64,000 nt of DNA from Aneurinibacillus tyrosinisolvens (GCF_001015055.1 NZ_BBWZ01000001.1:1-64000), one strand, 5' to 3'. Counted from the first letter of the stretch, positions 16,971 through 26,078 are shown. Program-made: numbers and translations. The notes: generated from the letters alone by a model not told the origin.

Positions 16971-17294
16971 GTGATAGGGGAAGTCGGCAAAGTACTGTTG
17001 TTTGTTTACTTTGGTTTTGAGCTTCTCACATCAATTTTGTTATGGTTTAAAAACAGAAAATACAGCTACCTTGTTTATGCTACGAAAGATGCCAAAGAAT
17101 TGTTTTCCATTGCCAATCAATTAAGTACAGTAGATATTCCGTTTCGTGTACGATTTCATAATCATGTAAAACTGGACTTGGACAAAAGCCTAGAAACAAT
17201 GGATAAGCCATTTATGCGCTGCATCTATGTAGAAAAAAGAAATCTAGAACGAGCTCTGGATGTAATTGACAATCAGGATAAAGAGCAAAAGTAA
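16971..17294 (+). CDS. Membrane-anchored small hypothetical protein (107 residues)
   Basis: GTG 16971 follows GAAGGGAGG with 10-base spacing. One N-terminal membrane helix (VLLFVYFGFELLTSILLWF) is followed by a basic soluble domain with SYLVYATKDAKELFSIANQL and a C-terminal helix. No family recognised. A hairpin terminator follows directly. Confidence 0.6.
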   Translation: MIGEVGKVLLFVYFGFELLTSILLWFKNRKYSYLVYATKDAKELFSIANQLSTVDIPFRVRFHNHVKLDLDKSLETMDKPFMRCIYVEKRNLERALDVIDNQDKEQK

Positions 17295-17306
17295 CGTCAT
17301 GTAAAA

Positions 17307-17342
17307 AAGCCGTTCACACTTCAAAAAAAGTGAAAGCGGCTT
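17307..17342 (+). terminator. Imperfect hairpin terminator
   Basis: AAGCCGTTCAC pairs with GTGAA-AG-CGGCTT (a 2-base bulge), with an A-rich loop and a short T tail. Confidence 0.55.
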
Positions 17343-17345
17343 TGT

Positions 17346-17846
17346 TGATGAATCTAGCCAAACCCAAAGGCCAATCCACTGTGGATGCCCAGAAAATTCA
17401 AGGATCCCTTCGAATGACGCGGGAGGACTGGCGCAGGTCCGTTAGCCCCTACGGAAGAGGATCCGTTCTCGGCTTTTTACACGGTGTGCTTCCGGGAATC
17501 GGGCCCACCCTTTCTTCGTTTGCTTCCTATGTTATCGAACGTAAACTCTCGAAGCATCCGAATCAGTTTGGAAAGGGAGCCATAGAAGGGGTAGCCGGAC
17601 CTGAGACGGCAAATAATGCGGCTGTGGGTGGTGCCCCTTGTATTGGGACCGATGTTAGAGCAAAATTTTCGCAGAACGATGAATGTTGCAAATGGGAATC
17701 TTATAACTTTCGTTGAACGTCCTATATCCCTGACCATCCTTATTTTAATTTTCCTGGTCGTTCTACTTCCTCAAATCCTAACTATTGTGAAACGACGAAA
17801 AAAGCGGATGATGGATGCAGAGTTGAATGTAGAAAAGGAGTTCTAA
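17346..17846 (+). pseudogene. Decayed tctA (tripartite tricarboxylate transporter large permease)
   Basis: Two TctA pieces in different frames. The first (to about 17640) has REDWRRSV, GFLHGVLPGIGPTLSSFASY and GKGAIEGVAGPETANNAAVGG, the most conserved central part of TctA. The second (from about 17640) reads EQNFRRTMNVANGNLITF, then a C-terminal membrane segment, matching the TctA C-terminus. The N-terminal portion is missing and about 200-250 internal residues are gone at the junction, with a frame change. tctB and tctC are absent nearby. This is a clear remnant of a citrate/carboxylate uptake system. Confidence 0.85.
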
Positions 17847-17858
17847 AATAAAAAAGAA

Positions 17859-17884
17859 GGGTGTTTCAGATTACTGAAACACCC
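17859..17884 (-). terminator. Hairpin after the tctA remnant
   Basis: GGGTGTTTCAG / CTGAAACACCC, a perfect 11-bp stem with a 4-base loop. The T-tract is better on the minus strand (CTTCTTTTTTATTTT), so it may act in either direction. Confidence 0.65.
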
Positions 17885-17920
17885 TATTGCTTGTACGCCT
17901 GGCATGGGTGAAATTCCTGG

Positions 17921-18266
17921 GGTTTCATTTTACAAAAAATCTATTTAAGAAAGATTTACTTCACTGACTTTAAAGAAATGGATCAATTATTAGGAAAGAG
18001 TCCCGACATTATCGTGATCCCTTACATGCCTATAGCTGACCAAAAGAAATATAAACCCGTCCTATCATTTCGTTAAAAATCCGAAGTTGGACCCGTATTA
18101 TATTGATCGGAGCAAAGCTATTTATATAGCAAATCAAGCATTTCAGTGGAACAAGAAAAAGACAGGCGTGCTGCTGTATAACGGGATGGAGGATGTAAAA
18201 CAGTGGAAGGAACAGGGCAATGCGAAGGAGCTTCTATACCTGCATAGCGACTCGCCGGCCATGTAA
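17921..18266 (+). pseudogene. Broken reading frame of unknown family
   Basis: A protein-like stretch (FTDFKEMDQLLGKSPDIIVI, then PYMPIADQKKYKPV) stops at TAA about 18074. It continues in the next frame as HFVKNPKLDPYYIDRSKAIY and later TGVLLYNGMEDVKQW, ending at 18266. The composition and codon pattern look coding on both sides, so a single frameshift is likely. There is no start codon with a ribosome binding site. Family not recognised. It lies next to the tctA remnant in a decaying zone. Confidence 0.5.
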
Positions 18267-18283
18267 AGCTGGAAGTTTAAATC

Positions 18284-18312
18284 AAGGAGCCGCTCTGAAT
18301 ATGCGGCTCCTT
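18284..18312 (+). terminator. Hairpin terminator-like structure
   Basis: AAGGAGCCGC / GCGGCTCCTT, a perfect 10-bp stem with a 9-base loop. A T-run is lacking after it, so termination strength is uncertain. Confidence 0.5.
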
Positions 18313-18363
18313 AATCGTAAACTCTAAAGTTAACCTATATGTTTTAGAATGGTGGTATATACC

Positions 18364-18753
18364 ATGAACCTTATTGTGACAATTCTACAAATTTGTTTTT
18401 TAACCGTCCTTTTTTGGTTAGGTAATCTGATAACTAAATACCTGCACATCCCATTACCAGGAAGTATTGTAGGGTTGGTTATCTTGTTTCTGTTGCTTCA
18501 AATTAAGGTAGTCAAAATTGAATGGATAGAGCGAGGGGCTACTTGGCTTCTTGCAGAATTACTCCTATTTTTTATTCCTTCGGCAGTTGGAGTAGTGAAT
18601 TATCAGCAAGTGATAAGCTCACAAGGAGTTAAGTTAATAACAGTCATTGTCTTGAGTACATTGACAGTAATGGCATTCACCGGTATTACTGCTCAATTCA
18701 TAGCGAAACGTACGAAAGGTGGATATCATGATTCTCGTGCCAAAAATCGTTAG
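18364..18753 (+). CDS. LrgA/CidA-family holin-like membrane protein
   Basis: About 129 residues from ATG 18364, supported by GGTGG 8 bases upstream; the ATG at 18349 has no ribosome binding site. Four membrane helices and the family motif IPLPGSIVGLVILFLLL are present, then FFIPSAVGVVNY. CidA/LrgA proteins form holin-like complexes with CidB/LrgB and influence murein hydrolase activity or pyruvate/metabolite export. The gene overlaps the LrgB-type gene. Confidence 0.87.
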   Translation: MNLIVTILQICFLTVLFWLGNLITKYLHIPLPGSIVGLVILFLLLQIKVVKIEWIERGATWLLAELLLFFIPSAVGVVNYQQVISSQGVKLITVIVLSTLTVMAFTGITAQFIAKRTKGGYHDSRAKNR

Positions 18754-19429
18754 TATCGGTATCACTTACTTAGTATATTGGCTTAGTAAGGAATGTTACG
18801 TTCGCTGGAAAATAGTTCTACTATCACCTATTTTAATCAGCCCGATTGTTCTAATTGTCCTGCTGCTAATTTCGCATACTTCTTATAATACATATATTGA
18901 AGGTGCTAAATGGTTGACCTATTTATTGGGACCTGCAACTGTAGCGTTTGCAGTGCCAATGTACAAACACATTAATTTGCTGAAAAGACATTTGTTTAAA
19001 GTTATTTCCAGTGTCACAGTTGGTTCTGCCGCGGCCATCGTATCTTCCTTCCTCTATGCCATGTGGATGCACCTAAGTACAGCACTAACCAATAGTTTAG
19101 TGCCTCGTTCCATAACTACACCTGTTGCAATGAACATTTCCAAGACCATTGGAGGTATTCCAACCCTTACGGCGGTCTTTGTCATTATTACTGGCATAAC
19201 GGGTGCTGTTGTCGGCCCTTCACTGATTCGGATACTTCATATTGAGAAATCAACAGCTAAAGGACTAATGCTTGGTATGAGTGCACACGGGGCAGGAACA
19301 TCAAAGGCATTTGAGATGGGCGAGTTGGAAGGGACATTTGCAAGTATAGCTATGATTGTTGCAGCTATAATAACCATTATTCTGGCATTTACCATCTTTC
19401 CTGTTTTACAATCAGAACTTATGATTTAG
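18728..19429 (+). CDS. LrgB/CidB-family membrane protein
   Basis: 233 residues from ATG 18728, preceded by AAGGTGG; a GTG at 18719 is also in frame. Conserved signatures are LLGPATVAFAVPMYK, RSITTPVAMNISKTIGGIP and MSAHGAGTSKAFEMGELEG. It is the partner of the LrgA-type protein, overlapping it by 26 bases. No LytTR or LysR regulator is adjacent. Confidence 0.92.
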   Translation: MILVPKIVSIGITYLVYWLSKECYVRWKIVLLSPILISPIVLIVLLLISHTSYNTYIEGAKWLTYLLGPATVAFAVPMYKHINLLKRHLFKVISSVTVGSAAAIVSSFLYAMWMHLSTALTNSLVPRSITTPVAMNISKTIGGIPTLTAVFVIITGITGAVVGPSLIRILHIEKSTAKGLMLGMSAHGAGTSKAFEMGELEGTFASIAMIVAAIITIILAFTIFPVLQSELMI

Positions 19430-19479
19430 GGGCCAGTAGGGTCTGGAAAACGAGAAAGAAATGTACGATTTTGGATTAA

Positions 19480-20382
19480 ATGAAAGTTATTAAAGGGGGG
19501 CAAAAGAATTTGTACTATCTTTTTTTACTTTGCACCAGCCTGCTTTATGCCGGTAACTTTGTCTCCGGAAAGGTTCTTGTTAGGTATACAACACCTCTCA
19601 CTGTCACCGATCTTAGATTGCTCTTAGCGATACCATTGTTGATTCCCCTTGTATGGTGGAAAGAGCGTAGGCTGCTCCCGCCCCTTAAAAGCATTCCGTT
19701 TCTTTTTGTCATGGGAGCTACAGGTGTATCTTTGTTCAACATTTTCACATATATAGCATTAGAATGGACCTCACCAGATGATGTCGGTCTTTTAACCGCT
19801 ATAAATCCGATTGCCATTGCTATTGCTTCATACTTGTTTTTTAAAGAACGATTATCTCTGATACAAGTTATTGGGATGCTGATCTCTCTTATCGGGGTGA
19901 TTGTCGTTATTTCCAATGGACAATGGAGCAGATTGGCTCATTTCCGTTTTAATGTAGGAGACTTATGGATGTTAGCCGCCGTGGTTACCTGGGGACTCTT
20001 CGCAGTGGCCGGGCGCAAGGCGATGGAATATGTTTCGCCCTATATGTCCACACTTTGGGCATCCATTTTTGGCGTGTTAATTATGCTTCCTTTTAATTTA
20101 CCTATTCACCTCACACATTCAAATGCTGCATTTTGGAGTTACATGTTGTATTCCGTTATTGGCGGAACAGTCATCGCTACAATACTTTGGAACATTGGGA
20201 TTAAAGAAGTAGGACCAACAAAAGCTGGAATATTTCTTAATTTCAATCCCATTTTTACAGCCATATTAGCATTCTTATTACTAGGAGTTGGTGTCACCGT
20301 AGCACAAATTATTGGTACTGTATTAGTGATTGCCGGTGTAACCTGGTTTACACTGGTTGGGCATAAAAGAAACCATGCTTAG
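19480..20382 (+). CDS. EamA-family drug/metabolite transporter
   Basis: A roughly 290-300-residue protein with ten membrane helices in two EamA repeats (NFVSGKVLVRYTTPLTV... and TWGLFAVAGRKAMEYVSP...). The ATG at 19480 has no ribosome binding site, while AAAGGGGGG at 19492-19500 is well placed for an in-frame TTG at 19510, which I consider the likelier start. The substrate is unknown; relatives export amino acids or metabolites. Confidence 0.88.
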   Translation: MKVIKGGQKNLYYLFLLCTSLLYAGNFVSGKVLVRYTTPLTVTDLRLLLAIPLLIPLVWWKERRLLPPLKSIPFLFVMGATGVSLFNIFTYIALEWTSPDDVGLLTAINPIAIAIASYLFFKERLSLIQVIGMLISLIGVIVVISNGQWSRLAHFRFNVGDLWMLAAVVTWGLFAVAGRKAMEYVSPYMSTLWASIFGVLIMLPFNLPIHLTHSNAAFWSYMLYSVIGGTVIATILWNIGIKEVGPTKAGIFLNFNPIFTAILAFLLLGVGVTVAQIIGTVLVIAGVTWFTLVGHKRNHA

Positions 20383-20533
20383 TTAAATATAAAGAAATTA
20401 CTTAAAGTATAGAAATAGTGTATAACTGGTATCTCCAAGTAACTGTTTTTTTGAACTGACGGGAATTAATAAAGAGGAGAACTTGTAAGAAGACCTATGA
20501 AGCCACAAAATGTTTGTTCACTTTGAAATTATT

Positions 20534-20574
20534 AAAAGAGGGCGTCCCAAGCTGCTTTTGGGACGCCCTCTTTT
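20534..20574. terminator. Strong bidirectional terminator
   Basis: A perfect 17-bp stem (AAAAGAGGGCGTCCCAA and its complement) with a 7-base loop. The A/T ends supply T-runs on both strands. It separates the EamA gene from the convergent ppaC. Confidence 0.92.
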
Positions 20575-20655
20575 ATTTATACATCTTTATCGTGCTCTAC
20601 CTAAATATAAACCAGCGAGTGGTATTACAAAATAGCGGTTTGAAAATCCTTTACA

Positions 20656-21588
20656 TTATAACTTGCTAAAAGCATCGGTTAAAACAGGAACGATTTGTTT
20701 CTTGCGTGATACAACACCCTTAAGGGTAGCCGTGTTATTAACAAGGGTCACGTTATAAGCTTGTTCTACCGCATGCGCCTGGCGGCCGAGTGCGAGTCCG
20801 ATCGAATCATTATTTAAAATGTCTGTAACAACAAATAAGAATAAATCCAATTCCTTCTCAGCAATCCGCTGTGAAAGTGCCTCCTCCAATTCCTTCTGCT
20901 GTGAAAGGACATCGTTTGTATCCACTGCATTTACCTGGGCGATTTCAACTTTGTAGCTTCCCATTTGGAACTCTTTTGCATCAAGGGAAATGAGTTGTTC
21001 AATCGTTTTGTCACTCAAATCGGCTCCGGCTTTCAGCATCTCTAATCCGTAGGTTTGTGGATCCACTCCTGCAATTTTAGCAAATTCATGGGCTGCTGCT
21101 ACATCCTGTTCTGTACATGTCGGCGATTTAAACAAAAGAGTGTCAGAAATAATCGCTGACAGCATTAGTCCAGCCATTTCTTTGCTTATTGCTACTCCGT
21201 GTTCCTTGTAGATTTTATTTAAAATCGTTGTTGTACACCCGACTGGTTCAGCGCGGTAATATAAAGGATCGCTTGTTTCGAAATTAGCGATACGGTGATG
21301 GTCAATGACTTCTAACACACGAACTTTATCGATGTCATCTGCGCTTTGCTGGCGTTCGTTATGGTCGACTAAAATGACACCGTTCACTTCGTTTGCAACC
21401 GTCTCAACCAGACGGGGTGCCGCTACCTGAAAGTAGTCTAACACAAATTGTGTTTCCCCATTTATCTCACCTAAACGGACAGGTTCAGCATTCATTCCTA
21501 TTTTGTTCTTTAATTCCGCATACACAATCGCTGAGCAAATTGAATCTGTATCTGGGTTTTTATGCCCGAAAACAAGTGACTTTTCCAT
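20656..21588 (-). CDS. ppaC: Manganese-dependent inorganic pyrophosphatase
   Basis: 310 residues, the normal length of family II pyrophosphatases, which hydrolyse PPi to phosphate. The DHH-fold motifs are present: [13 protein letters not shown] (metal ligands), [19 protein letters not shown], and a C-terminal substrate-binding [18 protein letters not shown] precedes the ATG. Stand-alone gene. Confidence 0.96.
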   Translation of the reverse strand: MEKSLVFGHKNPDTDSICSAIVYAELKNKIGMNAEPVRLGEINGETQFVLDYFQVAAPRLVETVANEVNGVILVDHNERQQSADDIDKVRVLEVIDHHRIANFETSDPLYYRAEPVGCTTTILNKIYKEHGVAISKEMAGLMLSAIISDTLLFKSPTCTEQDVAAAHEFAKIAGVDPQTYGLEMLKAGADLSDKTIEQLISLDAKEFQMGSYKVEIAQVNAVDTNDVLSQQKELEEALSQRIAEKELDLFLFVVTDILNNDSIGLALGRQAHAVEQAYNVTLVNNTATLKGVVSRKKQIVPVLTDAFSKL

Positions 21589-21762
21589 AGAATTCTCTCC
21601 TTATAACAGTTTGAATATCTAAAGTTTACCTTATCAGATGCTACGTGTCTATCGGACCTTGAATTTCGTAGTACAACCTATGTCCACGATGTTAATCCGG
21701 ATGAGTTTTTGCTTGAACGCAAGGAGACATGGAATGGATAGACAAATTTTTCTATTTCAATT

Positions 21763-21788
21763 ATAGTAGTATTTGATAAAACCACTAT
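21763..21788 (+). promoter_or_regulatory. Possible operator of the TrmB-type regulator
   Basis: ATAGTAGT and ACCACTAT form an inverted repeat (7 of 8) with a 10-base spacer, just upstream of the regulator gene and over an A/T-rich promoter region. Autoregulation is a guess from position. Confidence 0.3.
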
Positions 21789-21807
21789 TTTTTGAGGAGC
21801 GATTTCT

Positions 21808-22602
21808 ATGCAAAGTCTGGTTCAGAAATTATGTGAAATTGGTTTTACGGAATTGGAAAGCAAATGCCTTGTAGTCCTCGCCGAAAACAATCGTCTTACC
21901 GGGTATGAGGCAGCGAAAAAATTAGGGGCATCACGTTCCAATGTGTACAGCTCTCTGCAGGGATTGCTGGACAAGGGAATGCTGCTTATCTCGAAAGGGG
22001 AACCCGCCTATTATCAGGCCATCCCCTTGGAGGAAATTCAGCAAAAAATTCAGCAGAAAATGAGTGATTCTTTTTCGTTTCTTGAAAAGCATTTTCCTGT
22101 CTACCTTCGAACGCTGGATGACTTCTTTACAATCGAAGGAGAAAAACAGACGGTTGAACGTGTAACATATGAATTACAAAATGCAAAAGAAGAAGTGATT
22201 GCGGATATGTGGACGGAGGAAGCGGATTTGTTTGGCTCCCTCCTTGTAGAGAGCGAAGAACGCGGAATCAGGGTGCTTGTTTCTACAGTAGGGGCGGTGG
22301 AATTACCGTTATCCACCGTATTGATGGATGAGCGTGAGGAATCGTGGCAGGACAATGGGTGGCGCAAATTTTCCTTTGTGGTTGATAGGAAGGTGGCCAT
22401 TATTGGGGTCCGTGGGGACCGATTCGCTACGAAAACTCTTGTAACAGAACATCCGGCGTTAGTTAAACTTCTCCTCAATAATTTTTTCCACGACGTTGTG
22501 ATCCATGAAATTATGAATGATATGAAGGAAGAGATGGAGCAGAGGTATGGCCGGAATTTTGAGGAGATTTACCGCAAGTATACGGGGGAAGGCTGGAAAT
22601 AA
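21808..22602 (+). CDS. TrmB-family transcriptional regulator
   Basis: A 264-residue protein with an N-terminal winged helix (GFTELESKCLVVLAENNRLTGYEAAKKLG, then SRSNVYSSLQGLLDKGML) and a C-terminal effector domain of the TrmB type (about residues 110-260). TrmB-like proteins often sense sugars or redox ligands. GAGGAGC precedes the ATG. One base separates its stop from the 4Fe-4S protein gene, so it likely regulates that gene and itself. Confidence 0.85.
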   Translation: MQSLVQKLCEIGFTELESKCLVVLAENNRLTGYEAAKKLGASRSNVYSSLQGLLDKGMLLISKGEPAYYQAIPLEEIQQKIQQKMSDSFSFLEKHFPVYLRTLDDFFTIEGEKQTVERVTYELQNAKEEVIADMWTEEADLFGSLLVESEERGIRVLVSTVGAVELPLSTVLMDEREESWQDNGWRKFSFVVDRKVAIIGVRGDRFATKTLVTEHPALVKLLLNNFFHDVVIHEIMNDMKEEMEQRYGRNFEEIYRKYTGEGWK

Positions 22603-22603
22603 C

Positions 22604-23587
22604 ATGAAAAAGAAAAAGCAAACATGGGATTTTCAAAGGAAGCATTTTGTTTTTCCCTCTATACTTCTTGTCATCTTTTTATCCATTGCTGTTACGCTAT
22701 GGCTAACGAAAAATAACCTATTTTATCTCTTTAACTTTTCGTATATCGGTCTTTCGGTTGCGGTCGGTACGTTCCTAGGTGCAGCCCTCCCTAAACGGGA
22801 AAAACAGAAGGGGAGACTGGTCACACAGTTTCTCGTTGGAGTGTATATGTTTGTCTTTCTGGGCATCTACGGAAAGGAAAATATGCAGATCGAAGGTTTT
22901 TTCACTTATTTATTCATGGGGATTTTCATTGGCTCGACCATTCATTATTTGGTGGCGAAAATCGGTGGTACCGTTATTTTTGGCCGGGGATGGTGCGGGT
23001 ATGCCTGCTGGACCATGACGCTGCTTGATTTGCTTCCGTGGAAAAAGCCGAAGGAAGGGCGGGTACGCTATTTGGGAGCCTTCCGTTATGTTCATTTCTT
23101 TGGCTCACTCGCCCTTGTCCTTTATTTTATGTATGTTCTTCACGATGCCCCGCAGCTGGAATCGGCCAGGGAGATGTATTGGTTTTTAATTGGAAACCTT
23201 GTCTATTATGGGGCCGGGTTTGTCCTTGCTTTTGTTTTGAAAGACAATCGCGCGGTTTGTAAGTATGTATGCCCTATTCCTGTTGTCCAGAAGATTGGCT
23301 CCCGCTTTTCCATCATGAAAATAAACATTAAACGGGATAAATGCATAGAATGCTTTGCCTGCGAAAGGGAATGCCCGATGGATATCAAGCTGCTGTCTTA
23401 CATGTATGAAGGCAAGCGGGTGCTGTCCACAGAATGTATCTCCTGTACGGCATGCATCCATGCGTGTCCGACAGATGCGATTGCGTATACGGTTGGCTTT
23501 GATGGCGGATTGAAGGAATATCTTCGCTATCAAGGCGAACCGGTTGCGACGAAGAAGAGCCGGAAGCCAAAAGCGCTAGGCGCATAA
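22604..23587 (+). CDS. NapH/RdxA-like 4Fe-4S membrane protein
   Basis: About 327 residues from ATG 22604. Five membrane helices are followed by two C-terminal 4Fe-4S clusters: CIECFACERECP and CISCTACIHACP. Conserved membrane-side cysteines occur in GRGWCGYACWTMTLLDLLPW and CKYVCPIPVVQ. These features match polyferredoxin-type quinol oxidases of the NapH/NosR C-terminal family. It could pass electrons from quinol to an unidentified reductase; no terminal reductase gene is adjacent. The frame is open further upstream within the TrmB gene. Confidence 0.85.
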   Translation: MKKKKQTWDFQRKHFVFPSILLVIFLSIAVTLWLTKNNLFYLFNFSYIGLSVAVGTFLGAALPKREKQKGRLVTQFLVGVYMFVFLGIYGKENMQIEGFFTYLFMGIFIGSTIHYLVAKIGGTVIFGRGWCGYACWTMTLLDLLPWKKPKEGRVRYLGAFRYVHFFGSLALVLYFMYVLHDAPQLESAREMYWFLIGNLVYYGAGFVLAFVLKDNRAVCKYVCPIPVVQKIGSRFSIMKINIKRDKCIECFACERECPMDIKLLSYMYEGKRVLSTECISCTACIHACPTDAIAYTVGFDGGLKEYLRYQGEPVATKKSRKPKALGA

Positions 23588-23591
23588 ACAA

Positions 23592-23636
23592 GCCCACTGC
23601 TATTTTCCTCTTTGAGAATAGCAGCGGGCCCGTTTT
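23592..23636 (+). terminator. Terminator after the 4Fe-4S protein gene
   Basis: GCCCACTGCTATT pairs with AATAGCAGCGGGC (one mismatch), 12-base loop, followed by CCGTTTTA. Confidence 0.7.
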
Positions 23637-23650
23637 ATAGAAGAGAGAGG

Positions 23651-25054
23651 TTACTTTTTCTGTGCAAGCGGAATGTCCATCATGACAGACTGGCGTGAGG
23701 CCCCTTCCGCTTCGTCCACTTCTGTTTTTAATTTTATCGTTTGCTTCGAATCTAACTTCGGGAATTCTGTTGTAAACAAATACTTATCCTTCGCCATGCG
23801 CACGGGCTTCTTCTCAGAGCCGTACATTTTTCCGGTCCCATCTTCCAGCATAAAATAATGGGTCTGGAACACCGGATTGCCTTTCACCTCATACTTCATA
23901 ATGGTTTTATCAGGCAAGAACTCAATGCCATGGACCGTGATTGAATTGCCGCCCCCGAGTGGAATGGTGACAGGGAATTTGCCCTTGGCATCAAAGGAAT
24001 ATCTTTTCAGGCTCGGATCGTCTCCTGCTTTTAACTGACCGGGAATTCCCGCTTCAAGGGTAATGCTTTTCGGAATATCTTTCATCGCCTCGAACAGGAG
24101 CGTATCCGTTACTGTTACCATACCGTTTCCTTCATCCTTTGGGGCACCGCCCGAGCTTGGCCCCCCGGAAATGACGGTTCCCGATTCGTCATATCCGATA
24201 TAGAAGAAGTCCTGCATCTTTTCTTTCGGAACCGTCCGGTTAACAATGACCTGGGTCGTTGCCGGTGAGAAGGTCACCCTTTCCACCGTATACGTCATGC
24301 CGTTCCATTTTTTCGTTACCATTGGCTGGAAGGTTGTGCTGGCTTTTTCTACTTTCCTGGTAGAAATGGGGATCGAAAACTTCCAGCTTCCTTTCACTCC
24401 ATGGATGGCTTCTACAGCTAATTGCAGCGTGAAGTTCTCCCGGAATCTCTTTTCTATATCAAAGTTAAAGTCAATTTTTCCTGAGTACTCTCCATCTTTC
24501 CCTGCTTTTTCGGTCACATCACCGATCCACTGGACATTGTCCGTTTCCGGTACACTTAAGCTCCATTGTAAAGGCATTGATTGGTTTTCTACTTTGTTTA
24601 GCGGCTGGTTGTTTTCCGTTTTTAGTTTATAGCCGAGCGCAAGCCGGGAGCCGTCATAAAAGACATCGGTAATCCTCATTTCGATTCCTTTATCGGTGGC
24701 GGTTTTTTGCGGCTGAGAGATGAGGCCCTGCTTACTCATATCCTGTAGAATCGGATCGCCTACCTTTTCAAATACAGAACCGATAAGAGGAACCTCTCTT
24801 AGAACCTGCGCCATGGCGGGTGAGATAAAGCCGGATCCGAATATACAGAGGGCGGTAACGGCTGCGGCTCCCGCTATATAAGGCAGCTTTCTTCTCTGCT
24901 TCTTTTTATGCAGTGAAACCGGGGCCGCAGCAGGGGAGTGTTGTGGCAGCTTTTCCAGTATTTCATCAAGGCCGCTACTGAAAAAGGAGGGAACTTCAGT
25001 CTTGTTTTCCGCTCCAAATCGGCGTAGCATTTCATCTACCTTCTTATCATTCAT
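23651..25054 (-). CDS. DUF4179-type anti-sigma factor
   Basis: 467 residues from ATG 25054, preceded by GGAAGGGAG. The cytoplasmic N-terminus (MNDKKVDEMLRRFGAENK, about 60 residues) would bind the sigma factor. One membrane helix (YIAGAAAVTALCIFGSGFIS) and a large extracytoplasmic beta-rich DUF4179 domain follow. The gene overlaps the sigma gene by 8 bases, the usual arrangement for an ECF sigma/anti-sigma pair that senses envelope stress. Confidence 0.85.
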   Translation of the reverse strand: MNDKKVDEMLRRFGAENKTEVPSFFSSGLDEILEKLPQHSPAAAPVSLHKKKQRRKLPYIAGAAAVTALCIFGSGFISPAMAQVLREVPLIGSVFEKVGDPILQDMSKQGLISQPQKTATDKGIEMRITDVFYDGSRLALGYKLKTENNQPLNKVENQSMPLQWSLSVPETDNVQWIGDVTEKAGKDGEYSGKIDFNFDIEKRFRENFTLQLAVEAIHGVKGSWKFSIPISTRKVEKASTTFQPMVTKKWNGMTYTVERVTFSPATTQVIVNRTVPKEKMQDFFYIGYDESGTVISGGPSSGGAPKDEGNGMVTVTDTLLFEAMKDIPKSITLEAGIPGQLKAGDDPSLKRYSFDAKGKFPVTIPLGGGNSITVHGIEFLPDKTIMKYEVKGNPVFQTHYFMLEDGTGKMYGSEKKPVRMAKDKYLFTTEFPKLDSKQTIKLKTEVDEAEGASRQSVMMDIPLAQKK

Positions 25055-25586
25055 GGCACAATCTCCCTTCCTTTTTGTCGGCAGCAATCGATGCCGCTAG
25101 CTTTGAACGTGCGCGAATGAGACGGGATTTTACCGTCCCTTCCGGTATTTCAAGAAGCAGGGCAATTTCTTTGACCGGTAAGTCTTCAAAGTAATGAAGG
25201 GTGATAACGACGCGCAGATCTTCTTCCAACGCCTGAATCGCATCCTGCAGCTCGACGTCGCGCTCGAACCGTTCGCTTACCTGCTGTTCAATCAATTCTC
25301 CCATCGGAACGACCCGCTTCTTGTGCTGGATAAGACGCTGGCACTCATTAATTAAAATTCGTATCAACCATGTTTTAAAATAGCGTGCTTCACGTAAGTT
25401 TTGGAGCGAAGTGTAAGCTTTTATGATAGCTTCCTGTGATGCATCCAGGCATTCCGCGTCGGACTTTAATATGGAGCGGGCCACATTGTAGAGCGTGCTT
25501 TCGCACTTTTTGACAAGCCGTACGAACGCTTCTCTGTCACCTTGCTGCGCTTGCGCGACATTTGCCTCGTAGAAATCGATGTCCAC
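25047..25586 (-). CDS. ECF-type RNA polymerase sigma factor
   Basis: 179 residues from GTG 25586, preceded by AGGAGGT. Region 2 has LVKKCESTLYNVARSIL and DASQEAIIKAYTSL (core binding and -10 recognition). Region 4 has LPVKEIALLLEIPEGTVKSRL (-35 recognition helix-turn-helix). It is SigV/SigW-like in size. Control is presumably through the overlapping anti-sigma gene. Confidence 0.93.
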   Translation of the reverse strand: MDIDFYEANVAQAQQGDREAFVRLVKKCESTLYNVARSILKSDAECLDASQEAIIKAYTSLQNLREARYFKTWLIRILINECQRLIQHKKRVVPMGELIEQQVSERFERDVELQDAIQALEEDLRVVITLHYFEDLPVKEIALLLEIPEGTVKSRLIRARSKLAASIAADKKEGRLCHE

Positions 25587-25781
25587 TGTCCGTACCTCCT
25601 TTTCTTTTCTATGTATTAGACTATAGAGAGGCCGGTTTGGATCACGAAAGAGAAAAAATTTTCAGTGCTTGATTTATGGGGAGCGCGAACAGGGATAGAG
25701 GATAAAATTAGATGTAGACAGCAGGGACAAAAAGTTTTATAATCCATTTGGATTTAAGTATTTTAAAGGATAGAGGGAAGC

Positions 25782-25883
25782 ATGAATAAGCTCGGAGGAA
25801 TTTTACAGCTTTTTGGGTATATGGGTATTTTTTATTTCGCGTTTCTTGTTGTTTGCTTTGGGATATCAAAAATCGGCAGTTAA
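25782..25883 (+). CDS. Small single-helix membrane protein (33 residues)
   Basis: ATG 25782 follows AGAGGGAAG. The product starts MNKLGGILQLFGYMGIFYF and ends in CFGISKIGS, one hydrophobic helix. It ends just before the promoter of the M-box leader. No family recognised, but start, ribosome binding site and composition support a real micro-protein. Confidence 0.5.
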   Translation: MNKLGGILQLFGYMGIFYFAFLVVCFGISKIGS

Positions 25884-25888
25884 TTTAA

Positions 25889-25894
25889 TATAAT
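25889..25894 (+). promoter_or_regulatory. -10 element of the M-box transcript
   Basis: TATAAT lies about 18 bases before the first conserved riboswitch base. No good -35 is visible. Confidence 0.5.
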
Positions 25895-25911
25895 AGAGAA
25901 AAAACAACCAT

Positions 25912-26078
25912 TCTCGTTAGGCGAGGCTCCAGTTCAAACACAGGCTACTGCCCGGAAACGTCGAAAGACGCCAATGGGTAGAACAGGTATTGCCGGATTA
26001 AGGCTCTACTTAAGGTAGCTGAGTATTTTTTACTCTACGTTGTTCTGTGCCAAAGCTCAACCAGGGGGAGTGGGAAAT
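25912..26078 (+). promoter_or_regulatory. M-box (ykoK-type) magnesium riboswitch aptamer
   Basis: The M-box conserved blocks appear in order: CGTTAGGCGAGGCTCC, CTACTGCCCGGAAACGTC, GAAAGACGCCAATGGGTAG, a TTAAGG..AGCTGA region, and GTGCCAAAGCTCAACCAGG. M-boxes bind Mg2+ and switch off magnesium transporter genes when Mg2+ is plentiful. The downstream gene is corA, which fits exactly. Confidence 0.93.
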
